Assembly: GCA_022575985.1 (NCBI GenBank)
Contig: JAKSXM010000038.1
Span: 1 to 64,000 of the forward strand
Length of the DNA: 64,000 bases
Source of the DNA: Anagrus nilaparvatae
Taxonomy: Eukaryota; Arthropoda; Insecta; Hymenoptera; Mymaridae
Direction: 5' to 3'
A program made the position numbers and the translations under genes. This document shows positions 40,871 to 52,322 of this stretch, piece by piece (within the stretch, counting starts at the first letter, position 1; every line of letters begins with the position of its first letter). Below the pieces are notes generated by a model that was not told where the DNA came from, made no database searches, and saw nothing but the letters and a program-made list of their open reading frames with translations.

Positions 40871-41806
40871 AGCAGAAAAGTTTTATTGGAAATTTATTTA
40901 TAAACTCAACTTTACCGCATTTTCACGCATTTTCTGAAACCTCGAAAAACTTTAGAAAATTTTTTAGTCCAAAATAGTAAAAATGCTTAACCGTGGTCCG
41001 TTTTAGTAAGCGATAAAAACTTTGTTTAAAAAAAATATTTTTACAATCAAACAAGTTTTTTTCTTTTGCGTCCGCCATTGAAAAAATCCACATGGGTAAA
41101 ACATCCCTACACCCACTCACACACAACATACCCACATTGCAGAATGACCTTACCCGATTGCTCCCATATTTTGCATACAATTTTGTATACATATACGTAC
41201 ATATACATGTTTGAAATATGCTGCATCCCGAATTTCTAATTCCATAGGTCGAAATGTGTCCAAATTCAAGTCTTCAAATTTTTGGGATTTTCTCTGTTTC
41301 CTTAGCCACTTTTTAATAATAAATTAACAAAATCAACTAGCTTATTAAATAAAGTATTTAAAATAAATACACTCATGTAAAATTTCCCGCTGAAAATGAT
41401 TTTTGAGTTTCGGTTATAGACTGTAATTAGTCAGGACGCCGGAAAATGAAATATTTGACCACATCTTTGCTAATTTTATATTTTCAGGAGTCTCTATCAC
41501 AAAAATCTTCGAATTGGTACCCTGGACTATTGAAAATATATATTTTAGAACGCAAATTTAAAAATTTTTTTGGCTGGCCATATTTACTTACATATTAAAA
41601 AAATATATATATAAAAAAACTTATAACCGGTTTGTGTAATCACAATCAAAAAGCATGGAACATGATTACCATAGCTGAGGGCTAGGTCTAATGCATAATG
41701 TTACGCAAAATTTAATTCGTAATTTTCACCTATACAAAATGTTAAGATTCCAAACCCAAATTATAAGGAATATTGTAAGTCCCTAATTCAAAAGTATTCT
41801 AAGTCT
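40871..41806. other. Non-coding spacer
   Basis: I see no gene. The 40923-41192 minus-strand frame has no recognisable domain and overlaps AT-rich sequence. Confidence 0.4.
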
Positions 41807-42605
41807 ATTACTCTAGTCAAATCGCGGAGTGGGGGGGGTGTATTTTCAATGGCCAACATGAGATTTGCTCTATTATACGTTTTTGGGTCGCTTATAACCA
41901 AAATTGGGGTCTTTTCTGGGAGATATTTTCGGAAAACCCTTAAATTAGCAAAAATTACCCCTGAAAATGTTTTTTTTTTATTTATTAGCAAACTGAGTTT
42001 CAAGATTTAGCCAAGAATTGGTCTACAAGGTTTATTTGGGTCGCTGATCAAGAATTTGAGGCAATTTTTTATGTATAATTAGTACCTTACCCTTAAACTT
42101 GCCAAAAAAAACCCTAAAAGAGGATTTTTGCTATTTTTACACTTTGAGCTACCAGATTAGGTTCCTACGGGGTTTTCGGGTTGCTAATCAAGAATTTGGG
42201 GAAAATTTTTATGAATAACTAATATTTCACCCTTAAATTAGCATAATCAACCCCTGAAAGGAGTGTTTACTTTTTTTGCACTTTCAGCGACCATATGAGG
42301 TCCATACATAGAACCTCTTTAGGGGTAATTTTTGCTAATTTAAGGGTGAAATATTAATTATTAACAAAAAATTCACCCAAATTCTTGATTTTCGACCCAA
42401 AAACCCCGTGTGGATTTTATTTGGTCGCTTAAAGTGGAAAAAGTAGCAACCCTTTTTATAGAGTTTTTTGCTAATTTAATGGTGAAATAATTATTCATAA
42501 AAAATTACCTCAAATTCTTAATCAGCGACCCAAAAAACATATAGTAGAGCAAATCTCATGTTGTCCAGTCCAATACACTCTAAACCACGATTTTACTGGA
42601 GTAAT
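41807..42605. repeat. Foldback element (~0.8 kb)
   Basis: The ends ATTACTCTAGTCAAATCG and the complement (ACTGGAGTAAT) pair, as do blocks around ACATGAGATTTGCTCTA near 41850 and 42550. Inner sub-blocks such as GCTAATTTAAGGGTGAAATA recur in both orientations. A diverged relative of these sub-blocks lies near 50380-50600. Confidence 0.8.
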
Positions 42606-42967
42606 ATCTTACGTTAGGTTTAATATTGTTCTCATTATTTTCATTAATTTATATTTGCCTATATAATTTGTAATACAATGTAGTTTAATACAATGTAGTT
42701 TATTATTATACCCAATCATATATATAGTTTAATATTTAAAAATTACAGATACTTATACTATAATCTTATACTATATTTATGCAGCGTTAAGTATTTTTTG
42801 GACGGTCCTTTGGCCTGAAAAATCATGCTTGTTAAGCGGGATCACTTTAGTCAGTAATAAAAACTTTTAAAGAAAAATAATCTTAATTTTGAATTACTGT
42901 TTTGAATTTTCTAACAGCTATTTTTTTTTTGACAGTTGTGAAAAAAAGAAGAAGAAAGAAAAAGAAA
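42606..42967. other. Upstream region of the first Mutator-like gene
   Basis: This is AT-rich with no gene of its own. A T-rich tract ending TTTGACAG near 42929 could be a splice acceptor for the gene that follows. No terminal inverted repeat of the transposon was recognised. Confidence 0.35.
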
Positions 42968-45900
42968 ATGAGTTGTTTGAGAAAAAGATAGCATAAAAAA
43001 AAAAATAGTAAAAATATAGCTAATAAAGAAAATATTAATATTTCAAAAGATCAAACAATCAATACGAATGATTCCATTGTATCCGAAAATCAAAATAAAA
43101 CTGTTGATACTAAGTAGGATATGACGAAATCATTGACGAGATTGATTGTGAAAATGTTGATCCTAATAATTATAAAAAAATTAATAATGATAATAATAAT
43201 AATTTAAAATTTGCATCTGATCAATTCACTGATAGCAATTTATTTAGAGATAGCTTAGAAAATGATGAAGCTGAACAACCGCAAGTAAATAATGTTCATA
43301 AAAACATTTCCCTACGTGAATTTCATTCTCAGCCTCAATCAGATCATATTTCTGGACAAAGTAATACAAATAAAAATATATCTACTAAGATCTTGCAAAG
43401 TCACAGAAACAACTGCCATGATAATGTTAATTTAAATGAATCTCTGCATGTATCAATGGAACACAGTTATTCCACTAATCATAAGCATTTACATTTGTTA
43501 AATAAAAAACCAAAATCTAAAATTTGTAGTCCCGATGACCCAAAATTGCAGGCTAGAGGTATTTTTGATCCTCATTATTACTCAAGAAAACTTCAGGAAG
43601 CCTGCAAAAACCACACTTTAAATAACAACTGTTTAAGTAATTTGGAGATAGTTAATACGCGTAATATGGGTCTACTTTGTAAATACTTTTTCTATTGTGT
43701 GGACTGTGGCTTTTATACTTGGATAGCAAGTGAAAATGAAAATTCTGGAGACCCTAACATAGATGCAGTAGCTGGAACTCTAACATCTGGTACTGGCTAT
43801 GAAATATTAAAAGAATCATTGGCAGCTCTAAATATTAATTTTATGTGCCCTGACGTATATATTAAACCCAGAGTACGTATTACAAAACTGTTGAGAACAG
43901 TTAATGATGCAATAATGAAAGAAGCCGGAAAAGAAGAAGCAAGATTGGCAATTCTAGAAGGCCGTTTTGTAATGTATAAAGGTAAAAAAATACCTTGCAT
44001 CGATGTTGAGGGTGATGCTAGTTGGGGCACAAGGTCTTACAACGGAAAACACGACTCTAAAGGAGGTTTCGCTGCAATCATTGGTAGGCGAACGGGCAAA
44101 GTTTTGTACATGGGTGTTAAAAATAAATACTGTGATTTTTGCAATAAAAGAAAACGAAAAAAACTAAAACCGATAAAACACCCTGATTGTTTTAAAAACT
44201 GGGAAGGAAGTTCAAGAAGCATGGAAAAGTTTATTATAGTTGAAGGTTTTAGACAAAGTATACCCATGCATGGATTGATATACTCTAGATATATTGGAGA
44301 CAATGACAGCAGCGTCATTAAAGAAATTAGAGTGCAAAATTTTTACGGTGAATATGGTGTAAGAGTTGAAAAAATTGAATGTACTGGACATTTAGGCAGA
44401 AATTTATTTAAAAAATTTAAGAAAATTTCAGATAAGCCCTTACGAAATGTCAAAAAAGGAAATGTTGCAAATTTCCGAAAAATTATTAAAAATTGTAGTT
44501 TTAAGCTTAGAAGAATTATTCGTAAAAAAGCTGATGATATTAAAAAAAGAGATATTACACTATCATCGCAAAGAAAAATGTTCCAAATATACATACTAAA
44601 TATTTTAGATCATCATTTTGGACGCCATGTTAACTGCAAGAAAAGTGGAATACTTTCTTGTAACAGAATGAAGAATAATTCTGCAAAAAATAATACAAGC
44701 AAGAAAAAAAAACTTGCTACAAACATGAAAGTTACTAAGAGAAAGCAGAAAGATCAAGTTTCTGTACTCATGAAAGCCGGAGTATACGACGATCTAAAAC
44801 AGGCAATGTCAACTTACGGCTCACACGCCAAAAGCTTATTGTATAATTTTACGACAAATTCTTCTGAGGCTCTTAACAATAACGTATGTAAATGTTTAGG
44901 AGGAAAAAGAATTAACCAGACTGGTAAAGATTCTTATGAAGCAAGGTGCCTTGCTGCTACTATTCAATGGAATACACAAAAGGTACTTAGTATCTTGCAA
45001 ACAGCAATACATAATGATAGACCCTTTGCTGTTATAGAGTCTATGGAAAACAAAAGGCAAGCAAAGGTTCGAAAAAATCGTGAGTATTACGCTGAAAAAG
45101 GTAGACCTGGTAGATGTGAATTTAAAGATAGAGGTACCGATGATATGAATCAGGATTACGGCGAACACTGTGATAAGGAAATGGATCCTGTAGAATATGC
45201 CACGGCTTTTGAAATGCGTATGGAAAATTTCAGGGCTAATCAAGCTGACCGTTTGCGCATTGCACAAGAAACTAAAGATCAAGCAGATTCTCCAGATTGG
45301 CATAATATCAGAGGAGACATGTTAACTGCAGCAAATTTTGGAAAAATTTGCAGAAGAAGACCAACTACTAAGTGTCAGACTCATGTTACTGACATTTTGT
45401 ATCCTGATGAAATTGGGGGATACCACGTAAATTATGGTATAATGAATGAAGAGAACGCTCGAAAACAATTAGAAAAAAAAATTAAAAAACCAATAACAGA
45501 GTGTGGTTTATTCATAGATGAAAAAATTCCTTATTTGGGGGCTACTCCGGATGGGTTAATAGATAATGATGGCCTTGTAGAAATAAAATGCCTATCAGCT
45601 AGTCGTAACTTAACTCCAGACGAAGCAATAAAAGCCTATAAAGACGAAATATTTGATGTTAATGATTTAAGTAAAATGAATCGAGTACATCACTATTTTT
45701 ACCAAGTGCAAGGACAGTTGCACATAACTAAAAGAAATTATTGTTTATTTACGATTTATACTGATAAGGGTATACAATACATAAACGTTCCAAGAGATGA
45801 CAATTTTTGGGAAAAAGAAATGGAGCCTAAATTAACAAAGTTTTTTGAAACAGCTGTGATGCAAGAAATAATATTACGTCGTCACAGAGATGGATTAGAC

Positions 45901-46845
45901 ATATTAGATCCTGATTACATTAAAGATGCCATGAAAGCTGCGAGTCAGAGAAGAGAGAAAGCTGCGCAAGCCAAAAAACTTAAGGAAATACGAAATCCGA
46001 AAAGAAAACAAAATGCCAGGAATAACAAATCAAGAAAGATTCGTAAAACTGCTAATGATAAAGTTGTTCTAGAACCACCAAGCTTATCAAGTGAAGATGA
46101 ATCTATTGAGGCTGCTGAAATAGAAAGCGCTAATGCAACTGATGAAGAAAATTTGAATGACACTGAAAATCGTGATCAACCGAACGAGGATCCAGAAATA
46201 GCTTATGTGCGTCAAATTGTAGCTAGGTTAGAACAAGTTGAGGCTATTCAAGTCGCCAATCAAAATAGAAATGTAGATGAAGTACTAGCAAACGTTCTAA
46301 CTGAATCAAATGGTGGATCAGATGAAAATAGTTTATTAAGTGATGATGCTATACAATCTTTCCTTGACGTGCTCAAAGAACAACGTCCTGATTTAGGAAT
46401 ACATACTGTCTTAGCTTTTATGAATACAGACCTAATATTTGAAGAAGATAATGACAAGCCAGAGCATCTACAGATTATTGGTGGTTTTGGTACAAGGCAC
46501 TGGATATGTGTGCATTACGCTAGAAATCATCTAAATATCTATGATAGCCTAAGACGAGAAAATTTCGAAAGGTTAAATCCTCATGAAAGGAACTATATTG
46601 CAGCACGATACCCTAACTTGCGGGTTTGTGATATAACTTTTAAAATTGTGCAACGTCAGCCAGACAATGAAAGCTGTGGATTGTATGCATGTGCATTTGC
46701 AACATCCATTGCTTCTTACACAGATCCTGAACGAATACCTTACTCTAGAAATACTAATTTATTGAGAGAAAATCTTGCTAAAATTTTAGAAGACAGTGTT
46801 CTTAGAGATTTCCCTCTCTCGCCTGATAATTTGCTTTATGCTTAG
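42968..46845 (+). CDS. Mutator-like transposase / YqaJ nuclease / Ulp1 protease fusion
   Basis: The main frame is open from 43114 to 46845. A basic start (ATG 42968) lies in another frame behind one TAG, so the N-terminus has a stop and a frameshift. Counting from 43393, the first part is a Mutator-like transposase region. It has a CxxC pair near residue 100 and candidate DDE residues D208 (GDASWG), D303 (GDNDSS) and E492 (NSSEALNN). Residues ~620-800 form a YqaJ-type nuclease of the PD-(D/E)XK class, with GATPDG (D720), VEIKC (E730, K732) and YQVQGQ (771-773). After an acidic linker the C-terminus is a Ulp1/C48-type cysteine protease with H1036, D1051, Q1089 and C1095 (QPDNESCG). All three sets of catalytic motifs are present. 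It is probably the autonomous gene of a DNA transposon. Element ends were not found. Confidence 0.8.
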
Positions 46846-49317
46846 AAATCATCTATTTAAGATGATTATGATAAAGTATGTTTATTTCGTGTAAATTTTT
46901 TTCCCTCAGGAAAAATGGTGGCTACTGTACTGTTAATTGTATTACATTATAAATTTTAAATATTTGAAATCTTAAAACTAAATAGTTTTTATGAACATTT
47001 TGCAAGTACAATTTACAATACTGTTTACCAAAGTATTGCAACTACAATACTGTTTATATCAAATTATTGCATGTATGAAATACATTTCTTGATAAGAGCT
47101 AATCTAATGAATAAGTTAATTTTAAATTTCTAAATTTATATAAATATTTTATTACTATATGAAAGACCTATGCATTTATGTACATTTTTTTATTATAATT
47201 TGTACTAACCTAGATAGGCAACAAATACATGTTAAAAATTTTAAATTAATTGCATAAATATCTCAATGCTATTTAACACCTAACTTCATGTACATTTGCT
47301 AAATTGTCAAACTCTTCAATTACACTCAGTAAAAACTAAAAATAATGGTAAGCATATCTCGAATATTACTTTGTGCAGATATACTACCTTTTTACTGGCT
47401 AAAATAGTTTGACAAATTTTGCAATATTAAAATAAGTGCATGTAAAGTAAAAAGTATGAATAATATATTTTATTTTGTTTATAAAAGAAAAAACTATGCA
47501 TTCAGTAGGAAAAAAAATATTTTACAAAAACCCGATTCGAAAAAATCATGCTCAGCTTCTGCAGTAACTTGTACATGATTTCTAGTGTGGGACTGTTGTT
47601 TAATACATGGAGAATTTCACATCAACCAAGCCCAAGTTGGACCGAATGCTGACGAGAATCAGATAAAGATACTTTTTTTTCGGAAAGTGCAACTAATTGT
47701 AGCTTTAAAGGATCAATTCTCGATAGTCGAAAGTCGTTTTTTTTGTAAATTCATCTTGCTTATAAATAAAATACTTCAATAAGGTGGAAAATGTTTTTCT
47801 TGTATAGGTACTCCTACTCCTATAAAGGCACTCCAAGAAGCAAAATTTTATTATGAGTCAATTTAATTCCAAACACTGGGGGGATCTTAAAATAGTGCGT
47901 TAAATTTGTATCCTTTACAATGTTAGGGTAAAAAGAGAAAATTTACTACTTAAAAAAATAAAAAATTTGGTTTTCTGCCTATATTATAAATTACAATTAA
48001 ACATTTTCTTAAAGTTGCTCTTATTACCAGGAATTTTTCGTAAACAGAAAAATACAGCCTTCTTGTAAAAATAATTAGGAATCAAATGACGCGGATCTAT
48101 AAGTCATTTATTGTGCAAAATTTACAGATATTTTGCTTGCAATTTTGAAATTTATCAATCGGCTGTCATAAAGAATACATGATTTACCTAATCTTAACTC
48201 CCAGGGTTTTTGACCACCTCGAATATTATGGCCTCGATCACTTGTGGTGTAATTTATAGCAGGGGTAGATGCGAGTAATTAGCAGGCACATGAGTTTTTG
48301 AAAAATTTTTATGGCAAGTAAATTCCCGTAAACCAAAACCTAAAATGAACAAAAAAACAAAATCCCAGGGGGCCAAGACTCTGCACACCGAATACATTTT
48401 AGCGTATTCCCTCATCGGATAGATGTAGTTCTCTATTAGTTGTACTAATTTTGTGTATATTGATCAGTAATTTGCACTTCCAGAAAAAAATATTTTTATC
48501 TGACTTAGGTCCAGATGGCATAGTTTATAATATGCTTTACTTTATAACATAACAGAGAACAATTTGTTCTAAGAAACCATTCTCAGAATTTGTAAAATAT
48601 TTTTTTTGCAATGTTATTTCTTACACAAGTAATAAAAAAAAAAAATTCTCTACTGGATGAGTGGATGCCTATCACCACAACATAGCGCGTCCTCAGGTTG
48701 CGGATAGAGGAAATCACCTAAAACATGGGTGATCACTGTAAGGTACAGTCGTGGACAGCCGATAGGAAAAAAATGCCTAAAAAAATTGCATTTTTTATAC
48801 ATCGTTAAGATTGTTTTATCTTAAAGCGCATTTAACAGTTTTTTTAACAACAATTTTATTTTACACATTTCTTTTTTATATAAAATTTATGAGTTTTTAT
48901 TTATATTTATTATTCAGTTTTTTTTTATAAATTCCCGTTTTCGACCACTAACTTCTGAGTTTGGTATCTGAAAATCTTTTGAATATTTTTTAAAATTTAA
49001 AAAAACGGCTGGGGATATTTCTTTAAAAATTAATTTAAAACAACTTTCATGTATTTTCGTCCATACAGCTCTTTACAAATTAGTGCTGAATAATATTAAA
49101 AATAATCAATTTTTTCGATTATTTCATTTTAATATATATATATATAGGATAGGATTTTATGATTAAAATATTTTTTAAAACAATTTTTAAATGAAAAACA
49201 AAAATTATTTTAATTTCGCGCAGCAATATTTTTTATTTTTAGACATCAACGGATAGTGTGATAGTTAAATGTTCAAAATTACTGTCACATTCTGCCGAGC
49301 GTAGCGAGGCCAATCAG
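46846..49317. other. Non-coding region
   Basis: No supported gene lies in these ~2.5 kb. The first part is probably the 3' region of the Mutator-like gene. The 47585-47782 open frame shows no motif. An (AT)n tract lies at 49130-49145. Confidence 0.45.
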
Positions 49318-49321
49318 CTAG
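49281..49321 (+). mobile_element. Helitron-like 3' terminus
   Basis: The GC-rich hairpin-like stretch TGCCGAGCGTAGCGAGGC is followed after a few bases by CTAG at 49318-49321 and then T. A short palindrome before a CTRR end, with T beyond, is the signature of Helitron 3' ends in insects. The 5' end (TC start) was not located and no Rep/helicase coding sequence is present, so this is at most a non-autonomous copy. Confidence 0.45.
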
Positions 49322-49417
49322 TATAATTTAAACTTAAAAGATGATTTAAATATGATTGAGTTTATTAAAAAAAATTTTTAACAGCAGAAATTATAATAAA
49401 AGTTTAAAATTACTTTA

Positions 49418-49757
49418 TAATAAATGGGTTTTATTGTTCAACAAAAGAATTTTCAAAAAAAAATAAAATGTTTTTTTTTATTTATCTGGACGTTTCAGTA
49501 GTATAAATTACTATATTTTTCAACAGAATCAACAAAAAGATTGAATGACAAACTTTAAAAATTTTAAAGTAATATACTAAAGAAAGACATGAAAGGAAAT
49601 TTTTTTTTTTTTTTAATAATGTAAAATAACTTTTCGTTGATTCTGTTAAAAAAGGTAGTAATTTAGACTATTGAAACGTACAGATAAATAAAAAAAAAAT
49701 TTTATTTATTTTTGAAAAATATGTTCTTTTATTGATCAATAAAACCCATTTATTATG
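49418..49757. repeat. MITE-like foldback
   Basis: The arm beginning TAATAAATGGGTTTTATTG at 49418 is mirrored by CAATAAAACCCATTTATTA at about 49736-49756. Inner blocks (ATTTATCTGGACGTTTCA / ACGTACAGATAAAT, CAACAGAATCAAC / GTTGATTCTGTT) also pair. No coding content. Confidence 0.85.
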
Positions 49758-52322
49758 ATTAGAATTAAAGCCAATTATTTATATAATTTCAAATTACTTA
49801 AACTTAATGTTTATATTACTCGTTTGCTCTTTTATTTTGAAAAATGGAACAGTATTTTAAAATTACAAAAATTTTGCATTTGTATTAGCTCTGCTGCATT
49901 AGTTTTTCTCATTAGAAAAAAAAAATTTCTATTAGAGAAAAAATTAGGTAATTTTTTGGTATTTGGTATTTGATTGATTCAAGGGCTTTACTCCATTTAT
50001 TTTACGGGTTTGGGTCAGTAAATCCAAAAAAATAACAAAGAAATTGATACTATTTTAAAAACCTAGCGAGTTCATTTAATTTTTGAATTTGAAGGATCGT
50101 TACTGGGCGTTAAAGCTGCCCTTTAAAATAATAATTAATAATATTAAAAAAATAATGTAGCTTTTTTTTAACTTATAGTATTAAATTTGATTATTTATCA
50201 ACATTTTTAAAAGAAATTTTTTTTTACCCTTTTGGTGGTTGAAACACACGATTGTATCATAAGTTTACCAGAGCACTCTTTTAAGCAGAGCTGGAAAAGT
50301 GGACCGCGCATATAAATAGTACATTTCAAAACTCATAGTGCGGTACGAAAGTAGTATTTGCCTAACTCTGCTTTTTAAGGAGTGGTTTTGCTAATTTAAG
50401 AGTGAACCACGCAATTTCGATAAAAAATGACCTGAAATGTGGATTTAGCGACCAAAAATAACTATAATATGTAATAATTAAGGTACATAGTAAGAATATA
50501 TCATAAACACCACATTAAGGAGTCTTGTTTGCTAATTTAAGGGCGATGCGCTCATTTCATGGACGATTTCCTGAAATTCGGATTTAGTGACCCAAATTTA
50601 AAAAAGTAAAAATCAACCTCATGTACATTTTCTTGAAAAGGAACTGACACTGCCATCTATGATGCACAAACAAAAACTCTCTAGCAACTGTTTATACTTT
50701 TTGACCAATCTGAATTACTAATTTGCAATCAAGTATTCTATATTTTATTAGTTTATAAGTTAAATCCTTTTTTAAAAATTAAATTTTATATTTTAAATAT
50801 TATGAATTGAAATAATTTTGATAATTTAAATAATTTTGCACTTTTTAAAAAATTATAAAAAATCCGTTTAGGCCGATACTTTTTCGTTGTTTTGAAAGAG
50901 TTTTTATTTTTAGGAAAATTAAATTTCTACACGACGTATATTATGCAATTTTAAAGTATTTTTTTATTAAACAAATGTAAATTAATATAATTTTTATTTT
51001 AAAAGACAATTTTTGGATCTTTACTCCTTCTGTTTATAGAGATTTTTGACAATTAAACGTTCGGTCCATCGAGACTGACGTTTTTTTTGTTTTTTATTTG
51101 CTAATTTGATACTTATGAATTTCGACAATTATGAATTTCGAAGGGCGGCCGTAAATCCCTCCAAAAGTCGATCGTACATCCGCATTGTACCAAAATACAT
51201 TCAGCAAGTTATCTTATCCATTCATGTATTTTTACATGTACAGATAAATAATTTTAGAAAATACACTGTACCACAGTTTTATTTCTAAAATTATGCCGAT
51301 ATTTTTGTGATTCATTAATGCAATATTTCTAAAAAAATATTTCTATAATTCTATAAATTCTTAGTTTTAATCAATATTTAATATTTTCTAATTCAAAATT
51401 TTTCTGAAATTGCATTAATATCACAAATTGCCACTTATTCTATTTATTTTTAGTTCCTTTCTATTTATATACCGGTTTTATATCTTATTCTATAATAATT
51501 TTGATTTTTATCAATATCTAATAAAACTTTCTTTTTCTTTTATTTTTGTGTCTTTTGAAATTTATAGGAAAGTCTTGTGTTGACTGGGTACAAAAACTAA
51601 AAATAGATTTGTACTCTAGTCTCTTGACACCCGTGTGCTAACTGGGTAAGAAATTTTAAATTTTGGCGGCAAGGACATCTAACGGCTGAGTTAATATACT
51701 TTTTATAGTAACGCTATCTATCTAATTTTACTAGCAATTAACTCTGTGTGTTTATTTTCTAAATATGAGTCAATGACTTTTGGCGGCAAAGATATCTAAC
51801 TTGTCTCAACCAGTTACTATAAACTGCGTGTTCATTTATTTTTATTTTATTCTATTTTTTTCTTTTTATTTAAAATAAATAACTACAGATTTCTCTGCTT
51901 TAATATATTTTTTTAAATATTAAAATTTTTCCTTTTTCTAAGGAAAAAAAAATTTCGTCCTTTTTCCAAAAAAATTGTCTTGTATTTTCTTGTTGAATAC
52001 TTGAAAACACCAAAAAAAAATTTCATTTCTAAATTGTTTATAACTTTATAAAAATATAATACACTGAACTATTATTTTTCACTTTTATTTGTGTGGAAGC
52101 GTAGCTTGGCATATAACCTAATGGATTTGGATGGTTAAATAATAATATTATGTAGGATGTTTAAGATATTAAATAAATAAATTATTTATATTCTGAGAAT
52201 CTGAGTATATTCTAAAAGTATATATTCTGAGATACACGCGATACGTATATATTAAACACTCTAAAAGTAGTACTTCCTCTCCTCCGGGCCTACACCATAG
52301 TCGTTGAAGGCGCCACTCACTC
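49758..52322. other. Non-coding region with minor repeats
   Basis: No supported gene. Near 50380-50600 are diverged relatives of the 41.8-42.6 kb foldback. At 51660 and 51779 the phrase TTTTGGCGGCAA(A/G)GA(C/T)ATCTAAC is repeated. Confidence 0.45.

Noticed and set aside
43797..46457. Minus-strand frames under the Mutator/YqaJ ORF
   Set aside because: They are antisense to a 1150-codon ORF with three recognisable domains.
43393..46845. Polinton/Maverick or viral origin for the YqaJ plus Ulp1 gene
   Set aside because: Polintons also carry a cysteine protease, but no DNA polymerase B, retroviral-type integrase, ATPase or capsid gene lies nearby. The N-terminal part fits a Mutator-like transposase.
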